A DNA stretch of 13,216 nucleotides from Sulfuricurvum sp. IAE1. Lineage in GTDB: Bacteria > Campylobacterota > Campylobacteria > Campylobacterales > Sulfurimonadaceae. The notes beneath the pieces are model-generated. The model saw only the letters and a program-made list of their open reading frames with translations. It made no database searches and was not told where the DNA came from. The stretch's first letter is position 1. Every line of letters begins with the position of its first letter. Of the stretch, positions 1-6,992 are shown in pieces. The stretch lies in NCBI GenBank assembly GCA_945867285.1, contig CAMBHX010000037.1:1-13216 (forward strand), written 5' to 3'. Position numbers and translations under genes: made by a program.

Positions 1-26
1 GTTTAGAGCGACACTGGGGTTTTCTA

Positions 27-35
27 TGCTAAAAT
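27..35 (+). promoter_or_regulatory. Putative sigma-70 extended -10 element
   Basis: TGCTAAAAT fits an extended -10 box (TGn plus TAAAAT) and lies 27 bases before the ATG at 63. No clear -35 box is seen, which is normal for Campylobacterota, where the -35 region is poorly conserved. It would drive the small receiver-like gene and rsmD. The call rests on one motif close to the window edge, so it is tentative. Confidence 0.4.
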
Positions 36-62
36 ACGGCAATTTTTACGAGGCGAGGGAAT

Positions 63-449
63 ATGAAAATAGCGGTTCAATGTGATTCACCTTTGCTTCA
101 ACGCTCTTTGGAATTGTTTTTAGAGGGGCATTTGAGCTCCAAACGTCAATGCGATATGGTGATTCGAGACAAGATGATTGCCGATGATGAATATCCTACG
201 TTTTTTATCACGTCAAATGCCCAAAGTAATCTTGTCAAGCCCTTTTCCAAAGCACAATTACTAGACTCATTGCGCAAAAAAATAGACTCTTTAAAAGATT
301 TATCTGCGTCTCTACCTGCTTATCAACGAGTAGATGAAGAGAGTGATAATCGTGTTGGATTTGAGATTTTGGAACATCATATCGAAAAACTCACCCGTGA
401 ATACCAAACCAATATCCTCAAAGCAGTAAGAGCATTTTATGAAAAATAG
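63..449 (+). CDS. Hypothetical protein with a shrunken receiver-like N-terminal part
   Basis: I do not recognise a named family for this 128-residue soluble protein. Residues 1–77 can be read as a compressed response-regulator receiver fold: a first strand with an acid (KIAVQCDSP, D8), a strand CDMVIRD ending in D36 where the phospho-acceptor would lie, a strand PTFFITS with T50, and V-K59-P60-F61 followed by an amphipathic helix (SKAQLLDSLRKKI), the typical end of a receiver. A true receiver has about 120 residues, so helices and a strand are missing and phosphorylation is doubtful. Residues 78–128 look helical and charged. A GAGGG box lies just before the ATG. The gene overlaps rsmD by 11 bases, so the two are probably translated together. 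The same position in Campylobacter jejuni (Cj1460, from memory) holds a small uncharacterised protein. The reading frame is sure; the fold is inference. Confidence 0.85.
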   Translation: MKIAVQCDSPLLQRSLELFLEGHLSSKRQCDMVIRDKMIADDEYPTFFITSNAQSNLVKPFSKAQLLDSLRKKIDSLKDLSASLPAYQRVDEESDNRVGFEILEHHIEKLTREYQTNILKAVRAFYEK

Positions 450-1026
450 TGAAACATTTACCAAAAAAATCGTAGCAGGTAAGTTCAAAGGTAAAAGCCT
501 CAAGCTCCCCAGTAAAGAGACAACCCGAAGTTCCAAAATGATTGTAGTAGAGTCGTTTTTTAACACCATCCAGTTTGATGTTATCGATTGTACTATGGTA
601 GAGGTTTTTTCAGGTAGTGGTTCCATAGGACTGGAGGCATTGAGCCGTGGTGCCAAAAGAATCATTTTTATGGAAAAAGATAGTGATGCCATTCGTGCGC
701 TACGACACAATATCTCTCTCACTGATCCAAAAGCATGTGAAGTGGTAGAAGGGAATAGTTTTGTCAACATCGCACAGGTAAAAAAGCACCTTGAAACATT
801 GGGCGAAGCCGCTTTTATCTATATAGATCCCCCATTTTCGATTCGAGAAGGGTTTGAGGATGTGTATGACAAAACCATCGGACTCATTGCCTCTTTATCA
901 CTTTCTACTGCCAAGCTAATCGTGGTTGAACACATGACCGGATTAGAATTGCCAGAGCATATTGGGATTTTTAGCCACTTTAAATCTAAAAAATTCGGGA
1001 AAACATCACTTAGTTACTACGCATAA
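439..1026 (+). CDS. rsmD: RsmD-type methyltransferase (16S rRNA guanine-N2 methylase family)
   Basis: This 195-residue protein belongs to the RsmD family (E. coli RsmD has 198 residues), which uses S-adenosylmethionine to methylate N2 of G966 in 16S rRNA in the cytoplasm. Visible motifs are the SAM-binding loop VEVFSGSGSIGLEALSRGA (residues 54–72), an acidic strand end at E79–D81, and the catalytic DPPF motif (130–133). The C-terminus KKFGKTSLSYYA also fits the family. The segment normally reading RPT...RE.LFN is altered here to RSSKMIVVESFFN (30–42), so the substrate-side contacts may differ. The ATG lies inside the previous gene, 11 bases before its stop, which implies translational coupling. 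It sits directly before the flagellar block, as does the predicted methyltransferase Cj1461 of C. jejuni, whose mutant is reported from memory to have motility defects. Confidence 0.9.
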   Translation: MKNSETFTKKIVAGKFKGKSLKLPSKETTRSSKMIVVESFFNTIQFDVIDCTMVEVFSGSGSIGLEALSRGAKRIIFMEKDSDAIRALRHNISLTDPKACEVVEGNSFVNIAQVKKHLETLGEAAFIYIDPPFSIREGFEDVYDKTIGLIASLSLSTAKLIVVEHMTGLELPEHIGIFSHFKSKKFGKTSLSYYA

Positions 1027-1034
1027 TTCTTACA

Positions 1035-1051
1035 TGGAATAGTTTGTGCTT
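1035..1051 (+). promoter_or_regulatory. Sigma-54 (RpoN) promoter for the flgI cluster
   Basis: TGGAATAGTTTGTGCTT carries GG at 1036–1037 and GC at 1048–1049, separated by exactly ten bases, the strict spacing of -24/-12 promoters. It matches the Campylobacter form TGGAAc-N5-TTGCTT in all but two of the informative positions. It lies wholly in the short gap between rsmD and flgI. Transcription would start near 1061, about 18 bases before the flgI ATG. Rod and ring genes are RpoN/FlgR-dependent in C. jejuni, so the site is where it should be. Confidence 0.7.
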
Positions 1052-1078
1052 ATTCTTTGGTAATTCCAAAGGATTTTG

Positions 1079-2125
1079 ATGAAAAAACTAGCTCTTTTTT
1101 TAGCCCTTTTAAGTTCTCTTAATGCCACACGTATCGGTGAAGTTGCCAATGTAGTGGGGGTTCGTGATAATCAGATTATCGGGTATTCTCTTGTGGTAGG
1201 TCTGAAAAAAACTGGGGATGGTACAACATCCAAATTTACACTACAATCTATCGCTAATATGCTCAAAGCGATGAACATCGATATGAATCCTGTGGATATT
1301 AAATCCAAAAACGTCGCAGCAGTTGTAGTTACGGCTAAATTTGCCCCTTTTGCACGCCAAGGTGATGCGTTTGATGTAACAGTGTCCTCTATTGGGGATG
1401 CAAAATCCCTAGAAGGCGGAACCTTGTTGATGACTCCTCTCAAAGGGGTTGACGGGAAGATTTATGCTCTTGCGCAAGGGCCTGTCAGCATCGGTGGAAA
1501 GAATGACAAAGGTGCAGGCGCTGAATCACATCCAACTGCTGGAATGGTCTATGCAGGAGGATTGATTGAGCGTGAAATCGAGCAAGACTTGGCACATCAA
1601 GAGAGTTTTACGCTATCTCTTAAAACTTCTAATTTTGCTAATGCAATGGCGATTCAAAACAGTATAAATAACAAATTTACTGAAAATACATCACGTGCTA
1701 TTGATTCTCGTACCATCATGGTAAATCGTCCTAAAAACAAAAGCATGGTAGGGTTTATCGCTGATATAGAGAGTCTCTCTTTTGATTTTGAGCAAAAACA
1801 AAAAATTATTATCAATGAACGAACGGGTACAATTGTGGCAGGGGTTGATATTGAAATCAAACCAGTAGTTGTAACTCAAGGCGAAATAACCGTCAAAATT
1901 TTGGCACAAAATGAAGTCTCCAAACCAGCTGGAAGTGTTGCTATGGATAACTCATTGGTCATAGGTTTGAATGAAAATGAGGTGTATACACAAAAAGGGA
2001 CAACAACTGTTGCTAATATCGCGCGTTCTCTACAAAAGCTAGGTGCTACGCCAAAAATGATGATCTCTATTTTCCAAGCGATGAAAAGTGCAGGTGCCAT
2101 TTCATGTGAGTTGGAGGTAATCTAA
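1079..2125 (+). CDS. flgI: Flagellar P-ring protein FlgI
   Basis: FlgI forms the P-ring, the bushing in the peptidoglycan layer around the flagellar rod. The protein has 348 residues (E. coli 365). It begins with a Sec signal peptide: KK, a hydrophobic stretch to about residue 14, and a likely cut after LNA (residue 16). The mature start TRIGEVANVVGVRDN and the following GYSLVVGLKKTGDG are classic FlgI, as is the region with HPTAGMVYAGGLIERE in the middle. I place the start at ATG 1079 and not at TTG 1076, because AAAGGA at 1068–1073 is well spaced for the ATG. The stop codon overlaps the flgJ start (TAATG). A sigma-54 promoter precedes it. Confidence 0.97.
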   Translation: MKKLALFLALLSSLNATRIGEVANVVGVRDNQIIGYSLVVGLKKTGDGTTSKFTLQSIANMLKAMNIDMNPVDIKSKNVAAVVVTAKFAPFARQGDAFDVTVSSIGDAKSLEGGTLLMTPLKGVDGKIYALAQGPVSIGGKNDKGAGAESHPTAGMVYAGGLIEREIEQDLAHQESFTLSLKTSNFANAMAIQNSINNKFTENTSRAIDSRTIMVNRPKNKSMVGFIADIESLSFDFEQKQKIIINERTGTIVAGVDIEIKPVVVTQGEITVKILAQNEVSKPAGSVAMDNSLVIGLNENEVYTQKGTTTVANIARSLQKLGATPKMMISIFQAMKSAGAISCELEVI

Positions 2126-2409
2126 TGGAAATGGCTCATGTTAGTTATCAAAAAGCGGTTCCAACTATTGGTACTAAAGAAGGTGACAAAGTCCTTCGTG
2201 AGAAATGTGATCAGTTTGAATCCATTATTGTAAAGATGATGCTTGATGAGGCAATGAAGGATGAAAAAAATTTGTTTACATCAAAGGATCCAGGTGAAAA
2301 AATATTTAAATCTATGTACCGCGAAGAGCTCTCAAACGCAAGTGCAGGGGGTTTTGGATTTTCTCAAATGTTGTTTGAACATTTAAGTCAAAAGGTGGAA
2401 AAAGAGTAA
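2125..2409 (+). CDS. flgJ: Rod-binding protein, FlgJ N-terminal domain only
   Basis: This 94-residue protein corresponds to the N-terminal half of enterobacterial FlgJ, which acts as a scaffold or cap for rod assembly in the periplasm. The family signature is visible: CDQFESIIVKMMLDEAMKD (residues 28–46), then EKIFKSMYREELSNASAGG (58–76) and FGFSQMLFEHL. The muramidase domain of the roughly 313-residue E. coli protein is absent, as usual in Campylobacterota, so peptidoglycan must be opened by a separate enzyme encoded elsewhere. The ATG overlaps the flgI stop by one base. GGAGG at 2113–2117 is seven bases before it and favours this start over the ATG at 2131. No Sec signal is seen, so export through the flagellar apparatus is likely. 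Confidence 0.93.
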   Translation: MEMAHVSYQKAVPTIGTKEGDKVLREKCDQFESIIVKMMLDEAMKDEKNLFTSKDPGEKIFKSMYREELSNASAGGFGFSQMLFEHLSQKVEKE

Positions 2410-2433
2410 AGTTTTTTAGGGTTTTGTCGATAT
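2407..2433 (+). promoter_or_regulatory. Sigma-28 (FliA) promoter for flgM
   Basis: TAAA at 2407–2410, fifteen bases, then GTCGATAT at 2426–2433 matches the sigma-28 consensus TAAA-N15-GCCGATAA, with six of eight bases right in the -10 part and the exact spacing. The -35 part overlaps the flgJ stop codon. Transcription would start around 2440, leaving a leader of about 35 bases before flgM. FlgM inhibits sigma-28, so this site would make a negative feedback loop. Confidence 0.7.
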
Positions 2434-2446
2434 ATAAGTTATATAT
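2430..2446. repeat. AT-only perfect palindrome over the flgM promoter start region
   Basis: ATATATAAGTTATATAT is a perfect inverted repeat with 8-base arms around a central G at 2438. It overlaps the -10 part of the sigma-28 site and the expected transcription start. It could ease DNA melting or bind a regulator, but runs of A and T make such palindromes by chance. Confidence 0.5.
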
Positions 2447-2475
2447 TACTATAAACTTTAAAATAAGGAATCACT

Positions 2476-2682
2476 ATGATTTCATCTATCAATGGCGCCA
2501 CCGTTCGAGGAGCGTATCAAGATTCAAGTACGAAACTTAAAGAGCAGGAGAAGTCCTCTCAAACAGTAACCAAACAAGGTGATACGAGCCGTGTTGATGA
2601 GCTAAAAGCCTCAATTGACAACGGAAGCTATCGTGTCGATATTGAGACGCTAGCCAAACGCATTGCGCAAGAGCTGGTGTAG
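2476..2682 (+). CDS. flgM: Anti-sigma-28 factor FlgM
   Basis: FlgM binds FliA (sigma-28) in the cytoplasm and blocks late flagellar genes until the hook is built, when FlgM is exported or otherwise relieved. The 68-residue length is short compared with E. coli (97) but usual for the Campylobacterota. The C-terminal sigma-binding helices are clear: SRVDELKASIDNGSYRVDI (residues 38–56) and ETLAKRIAQELV at the very end. The N-terminal 35 residues are polar and probably unfolded. AAGGA at 2466–2470 precedes the ATG. The gene has its own sigma-28 promoter within the flagellar block and is followed 33 bases later by flgN. Confidence 0.93.
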   Translation: MISSINGATVRGAYQDSSTKLKEQEKSSQTVTKQGDTSRVDELKASIDNGSYRVDIETLAKRIAQELV

Positions 2683-2683
2683 C

Positions 2684-2698
2684 TCCCATAATCTGGGA
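2684..2698. other. Small hairpin between flgM and flgN
   Basis: TCCCA and TGGGA pair around the loop TAATC just after the flgM stop. The stem is only five base pairs and no T-run follows, so it is not a convincing terminator. At most it could affect mRNA stability or the flgN ribosome-binding site a few bases further on. Confidence 0.25.
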
Positions 2699-2715
2699 TA
2701 TTTAGGAGAATAGTC

Positions 2716-3144
2716 ATGTTGTCGCTTCAGTTGGAAAATGCCCTCAAAGATTTAGATAAATTAATTGCTCTTTCGTTAGAGGATATTGACGATATCAAAG
2801 AGGCACGACATACTCCGCAATTCGATCGTTTGGAACTTAAAGAGGAAAAGATCAAAGGCTTTGAGCAAAAAAAAGCAATGATTGATCATGAGATTGCAAA
2901 ACTAATGACTCAGTATCCTCAAAAATCATTGGTAGAATTACTCAACAATAGTGAGCATGAAAAGCTAGAAGATTTTAAATCTAAGCTATTTACCTTGCAT
3001 GAAGTCAATCAGCAATATGCCAAGATGGTATTAAGTGTTGGTGCGTTCTATAATGCTTTACTTGAAAAAGTTCTACCTACTCAGATGAATGGTTATCGTA
3101 CTATTGCAACGCAAGAAGCATCGTTTTTGAAAGTGAGAGTGTAA
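2716..3144 (+). CDS. flgN: FlgN-like flagellar export chaperone
   Basis: FlgN is the cytoplasmic chaperone that holds the hook-filament junction proteins FlgK and FlgL and brings them to the export gate. This 142-residue protein (E. coli FlgN has 138) is almost all helical, with heptad-like charged segments between about residues 15 and 60 (DLDKLIALSLEDID, then EEKIKGFEQKKAMID), as in FlgN. Primary similarity in this family is weak, and the call rests mainly on size, helix pattern, the end ASFLKVRV, and its place between flgM and its client flgK. AGGAG at 2703–2707 is eight bases before the ATG. Its stop codon is followed by the flgK start after one base, so the chaperone and its client are made together. 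Confidence 0.85.
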   Translation: MLSLQLENALKDLDKLIALSLEDIDDIKEARHTPQFDRLELKEEKIKGFEQKKAMIDHEIAKLMTQYPQKSLVELLNNSEHEKLEDFKSKLFTLHEVNQQYAKMVLSVGAFYNALLEKVLPTQMNGYRTIATQEASFLKVRV

Positions 3145-3145
3145 A

Positions 3146-5014
3146 ATGGCATCTATTTTTAATGCACTTGGTATTGGATATAGTGGTCTTAATGCCGCAC
3201 AAATTGCTATTGATACGACAGGGCACAATATTGCTAATGCAGAGACAGCAGGCTATACACGCCAACGAGTAGTAACTTCTGAAGCTCAACCTATTAGCAT
3301 TGCACCTGGTCAGCGTGGTAATGGCACTCAAGTGACAGAAATCACTAGAGTATTTGATGCTTTTGTGTATGGTCGTTATACGCAAAGTGCACAAAACAAA
3401 GAATATTCTGATACGATGAAAAAAAATCTTGAGGAGCTTTCGAGTTATTTTCCTGATATCGATAATGTTGGGATCAAAGAGGATTTAAAAAACTACTTTG
3501 ACTCTTGGCAATCGCTTTCTTCTAATCCCGAAAATGCTGCTGTTAAAGTCTCTTTGGCTCAAACATCACAAGTATTAAGTGAGCATATTGGGCAGACCCG
3601 TACACAGATTTCGATGCTACAAGGCTCTATGGATGATCAGATTAAGGTCACTATTGAAGAAGTTAACCGTATAGCGGAAGAAATTGCAGGTCTCAATAAG
3701 GCGATTGGTTTGGCGGAAAGTGAAGGGATAAGTAATGCAAATGATTTACGTGATCAGCGAGGTTTGCTTGAGCTCTCGTTGACAAAGCTTGTAGGGGCAG
3801 ATATGTTTGCTGGCCGTATTAGTTCTGCTATGGATGTGGATAGTAATATTGCTATAGAAGGTGGTGCTTATACGGTTCAAGTGGGAGGATTTAATCTAAT
3901 TGATGGATCGAGTTTTCACCCTATTGGGATTGATGATAGTCACAATTCTGGTAAGTTTAATGATATTTATTATGAGCGTCAAGATGGAGTTCGTTTCTCT
4001 ATAGCTGATCGAATTAAAGGTGGTGAAGTTGGGGCACTGATTGAACTTCGTGGGAGCTTAATTAATGAAAATGGATCCTTTGATGATGGTATTTTGCAAG
4101 AGACGATTGATGCAATGGATGTTTTTACTAAAGGCTTGATAGAGTCTACTAATAACCTTTATGCTCAATCTGCAACTAATGCGATGGAGTCTAATACACT
4201 TTCATTTGGTGAAGATCAAGCATTATTAAGTACTGATGAAAATTTTCAAGCAGGAACCTTTGATGTTGTAGCGTATGATATTGATGGAAATGAAGTAGGG
4301 AGACGTACTGTTTCTATCAATGCAAGTACAGTGATGGATAATGCAACAGCTATGATGAGTGATGGTATTACTCCTAATAGTATCGTGGAACAGTTTCAGG
4401 CTCAAAAAGATGACAATGCTGATAACAATGGGCTAAATGATTTGGATGATATGCTCAATGTTTCCTTTGCAACGACAAGTAATATTTTCAGTATCGGTCT
4501 TAAGGGTCAATATGCGAATGAAGGATACAGTTTTGCTATTGAAGACAAGGGGACAAATTTTGCAGGTGTTACAGGTGTAAGTCGATTTTTTGATGGTGCC
4601 AATGGTGCTGATATTGAACTTTCTGCTTCATTCCAGGCTGATTCTTCCAAAATTAATGCTCATAAATCTCCAGCTGCTGGAGACAATCAGACAGCATTGG
4701 ATATGGTGCAATTACAGTTTGCTCAAGTTGATTTCAAAGAGAGTTATAATAAGACTAGTACCGATACGATTTATGGGTTTTACGATAATATCGTCACTCG
4801 TGTGGGTACGCGTACCAACTCTGCTATCATTAGCAATATGTCGGTAACCGCACAATTTAATGCAATCCAGCAAGAGTATGATTCAATCAGCAAAGTTAGT
4901 ATTGACGAAGAGATGGCAAATCTTATTCGTTATCAAACCTCTTATGGTGCTGCTGCAAAAGTGATTACCACAATAGATCAAATGATGACAACATTGTTAG
5001 GGCTAAAACAGTAA
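3146..5014 (+). CDS. flgK: Flagellar hook-associated protein 1, FlgK
   Basis: FlgK is the first junction protein between hook and filament, exported by the flagellar type III system. The 622-residue protein is a little longer than that of C. jejuni (about 608) or E. coli (547). The N-terminal D0 segment is diagnostic: LGIGYSGLNAAQIAIDTTGHN (residues 8–28) followed by IANAETAGYTRQ. The C-terminal segment SIDEEMANLIRYQTSYGAAA and the final hydrophobic heptads (VITTIDQMMTTLLGLK) form the matching D0 helix. The middle, rich in Asp and Asn, is the variable surface domain. GAGAG at 3135–3139 is a modest ribosome site, and coupling from flgN is likely. The stop codon overlaps the start of the next gene (TAATG). 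Confidence 0.97.
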   Translation: MASIFNALGIGYSGLNAAQIAIDTTGHNIANAETAGYTRQRVVTSEAQPISIAPGQRGNGTQVTEITRVFDAFVYGRYTQSAQNKEYSDTMKKNLEELSSYFPDIDNVGIKEDLKNYFDSWQSLSSNPENAAVKVSLAQTSQVLSEHIGQTRTQISMLQGSMDDQIKVTIEEVNRIAEEIAGLNKAIGLAESEGISNANDLRDQRGLLELSLTKLVGADMFAGRISSAMDVDSNIAIEGGAYTVQVGGFNLIDGSSFHPIGIDDSHNSGKFNDIYYERQDGVRFSIADRIKGGEVGALIELRGSLINENGSFDDGILQETIDAMDVFTKGLIESTNNLYAQSATNAMESNTLSFGEDQALLSTDENFQAGTFDVVAYDIDGNEVGRRTVSINASTVMDNATAMMSDGITPNSIVEQFQAQKDDNADNNGLNDLDDMLNVSFATTSNIFSIGLKGQYANEGYSFAIEDKGTNFAGVTGVSRFFDGANGADIELSASFQADSSKINAHKSPAAGDNQTALDMVQLQFAQVDFKESYNKTSTDTIYGFYDNIVTRVGTRTNSAIISNMSVTAQFNAIQQEYDSISKVSIDEEMANLIRYQTSYGAAAKVITTIDQMMTTLLGLKQ

Positions 5015-5808
5015 TGTTTTTGTTGAGTGTCGCCCTTTTAGGCGGCGTGATTCTATTTTCCTTGTTTGGTTCTTATTTTTACAGTGTTGACCCCGCTTTT
5101 TTTGATAAAGACTCCATTTTACTTTCACCTTCGTCATTGCATTGGTTTGGAACTGACAGACTCGGACGAGATATTTTTGCCCGCCTAATTGAAGGTGGTA
5201 AAGTATCACTCCTGATTGGCTTTGGTAGTGCACTATTAGCCACTTTAATAGGTCTTTTGTATGGTATTAGTGCAGCATTGCTTCGGGGTGGATATGATAA
5301 GATTTTTATTGTAATAGTCGATTTATTCCTCACTTTTCCAACACTCTTTTTACTGTTAACATTGGTAAGCTATGTCAATGCATCGGTGTGGGTACTTATC
5401 TTTATTATCAGCGTGACAGGATGGATGGGAACAGCTCGGCTTATACGTTCGGAGAGTTTTGCGATTGCTTCAAAACCGTTTATCCAGATTTTACACATTG
5501 CACATATGAACCCTTTTAAAATCATGATGAAATATTATGCACCACTATTAGCACCTATTGTATTAGTCAGCTTTACCTTTGGAGTAGGTGGAGCGATTTT
5601 GGCAGAATCAGGATTGTCTTTTTTAGGGCTAGGCATTACTGCTCCTCAAATGAGCTGGGGAAGTATCTTGAGCGGTGGTAAAGAGGTGATTGATATCGCA
5701 TGGTGGGTGAGCTTTTTCCCAGGTTTGATGATTTTTATCGTCACTTTTTCGCTTATGAATATTTCCAATACGCTACAAGCGAGGCTCAATCAAAAAAAGA
5801 CCACTTAA
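5014..5808 (+). CDS. OppC/DppC-type ABC transporter permease, orphan
   Basis: This is an inner-membrane permease of the peptide/nickel ABC importer class (264 residues; relatives have about 280–300). About six membrane helices are visible, beginning at residue 2 and near residues 65, 97, 124, 180 and 230. FGTDRLGRDIFARL (45–58) and LSFLGLG (201–207) with SWGSILSGG after it are hallmarks of the OppC/DppC branch. The loop that docks the ATPase (the EAA loop, about residues 147–178) is degenerate: where relatives have AARALG, this protein has ILHIAH, so the conserved Gly is His. No companion OppB-type permease, binding protein or ATPase gene lies in the window. The ATG overlaps the flgK stop, so expression depends on the flagellar transcript. 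The substrate is unknown. It meets the minus-strand ligase gene 2 bases after its stop. Confidence 0.88.
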   Translation: MFLLSVALLGGVILFSLFGSYFYSVDPAFFDKDSILLSPSSLHWFGTDRLGRDIFARLIEGGKVSLLIGFGSALLATLIGLLYGISAALLRGGYDKIFIVIVDLFLTFPTLFLLLTLVSYVNASVWVLIFIISVTGWMGTARLIRSESFAIASKPFIQILHIAHMNPFKIMMKYYAPLLAPIVLVSFTFGVGGAILAESGLSFLGLGITAPQMSWGSILSGGKEVIDIAWWVSFFPGLMIFIVTFSLMNISNTLQARLNQKKTT

Positions 5809-5820
5809 TACTACTTAAGT
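5792..5820 (-). terminator. Weak intrinsic terminator for the carB-to-ligase operon
   Basis: Reading the minus strand, ACTTAA and TTAAGT pair around the 6-base loop (5803–5820), then a short spacer leads into seven Ts (5798–5792). The stem overlaps both stop codons, and the T-run lies inside the end of the permease gene. The stem is short and AT-rich, so termination would be leaky. No equivalent T-run follows on the plus strand. Confidence 0.35.
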
Positions 5821-6989
5821 ATATGCCCGACAAACTTGGACATATTGTCTAAAATTTTTCCTCCACGGCGAAACCCTAATCCGCATGCTTCGTACGCAAA
5901 AAATACTCCTGCTTGATAGCTGTTGCCCTTGGAATCTTTTGGAAATTCAACATACTCTTGGTAGATTGGTTTGAAGTTACTATAAGGACCATTGTTGGCT
6001 TCGAGAGTGGTTCTAGTCTCATCCAAAATCTTTACGTTTGCTCCTTCGCGTCCAAACATCCTTTTTTCCACTTGTTTAATTCCAGTGAGTGGCTCAAAAG
6101 AAGTTTTGAGTAAATAGGGCGAGTCAGGAAATAAGTCACACAGAATTTTCATCATACCTTTGGATTGGAAAAGCAGTGTGTAGGCGGGGTTGAGGATAAT
6201 TGCTTTTTGGTTGTTCATGATGGTGGAGAGTTGCGTACATAGTTCGACTTCATCAATAGCAATATCTTCCCAAGGGAAGAGTTTGAACCAGTATTCGTAG
6301 GGTTCATCCATACTATCATAAATCCCTTCGTCATCAAATTTAACTCCCCCAAGAGGTTCAAATCCCGTCTCAAATCCTGCATCAATAGCCATTTGTTGCA
6401 ACAGTCGAACCGTTTGCTCTTCTTCAGCATTGCCACTCATAGAACTAAACAGAATCTTCCATCCATCATAATGCTCTTCAAAGGTTTGAGGGTCATCAAA
6501 AAGAGTGATGAGGCGGCGGAAATTATCGCAAAGTGCTTCGTGAATGTTATTAAACTGTTGTTCTTCATCCATAGCGTTGGATTTGAGCAATGCCCATTGT
6601 AAAACAGCTGTTTCAAACAAAGCGGTTGGAGTATCGGCATTGAATTCGATGAGCTTGATAGGATGTCCATCAATTCCTCCTGCCAAATCAAATCGTCCAT
6701 AAAGATGCCAGTGAACATCATTGTCCCAGCTTTTTTTAATCGCGTCTATGAGATTAAACGGGATACCAAGATCAAAAAAAAGATTGTTGTCGATAACGTG
6801 CTGAGCAGCTGTGGCGTACATGTCGTATAATTCGTTGACCGCTTCATAATAGGCTTCGGCTTCAACAGGAGTAACATTGACAAGTTCATTGGCGACATAT
6901 TTGCTGTTATCATCATCTGTGTGCCATGAAAAACCAATCTCTTCGAGAATAGCATCACTGATGGGTGAAATGGGAGTGAGAGATACCAT
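5811..6989 (-). CDS. Glutathionylspermidine-synthase-like ATP-grasp ligase (YgiC/YjfC type)
   Basis: The family makes an amide bond between a C-terminal glycine carboxylate and an amine using ATP; the founding enzyme joins glutathione to spermidine. This 392-residue protein is the synthetase part only, close to E. coli YgiC (386), and lacks the amidase domain of bifunctional Gss (619). Visible family blocks are YGRFDLAGG (residues 97–105), KLIEFNADTPTALFETA (112–128), YWFKLFPWE (233–241), NPAYTLLFQSKGM (267–279), KRMFGREGANV (309–319) and NMSKFVGHI (382–390). YgiC and YjfC are not known to make glutathionylspermidine, so the true substrate is open. The gene starts 3 bases after the stop of the UPF0323 lipoprotein and uses GGCGGA, the lipoprotein's last two codons, as a probable ribosome site. 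A corresponding pair exists in C. jejuni (Cj0371–Cj0372, from memory). Confidence 0.92.
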   Translation of the reverse strand: MVSLTPISPISDAILEEIGFSWHTDDDNSKYVANELVNVTPVEAEAYYEAVNELYDMYATAAQHVIDNNLFFDLGIPFNLIDAIKKSWDNDVHWHLYGRFDLAGGIDGHPIKLIEFNADTPTALFETAVLQWALLKSNAMDEEQQFNNIHEALCDNFRRLITLFDDPQTFEEHYDGWKILFSSMSGNAEEEQTVRLLQQMAIDAGFETGFEPLGGVKFDDEGIYDSMDEPYEYWFKLFPWEDIAIDEVELCTQLSTIMNNQKAIILNPAYTLLFQSKGMMKILCDLFPDSPYLLKTSFEPLTGIKQVEKRMFGREGANVKILDETRTTLEANNGPYSNFKPIYQEYVEFPKDSKGNSYQAGVFFAYEACGLGFRRGGKILDNMSKFVGHILK

Positions 6990-6992
6990 GAG

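Noticed and set aside
312..770. 152-codon minus-strand open frame over the first gene and rsmD
   Set aside because: It is antisense to two well-supported genes, shows no recognisable motif, and has low-complexity Leu/Ser composition typical of a shadow frame.
1076..1078. TTG start for flgI one codon before the ATG
   Set aside because: The ATG at 1079 is better spaced from AAAGGA and gives the usual MKK signal-peptide start.
2684..2698. Hairpin after flgM as a terminator
   Set aside because: A five-base-pair stem without a T-run cannot be supported as an intrinsic terminator.
4590..4847. 85-codon plus-strand frame inside flgK
   Set aside because: An out-of-frame shadow of flgK with no ribosome site or family features.
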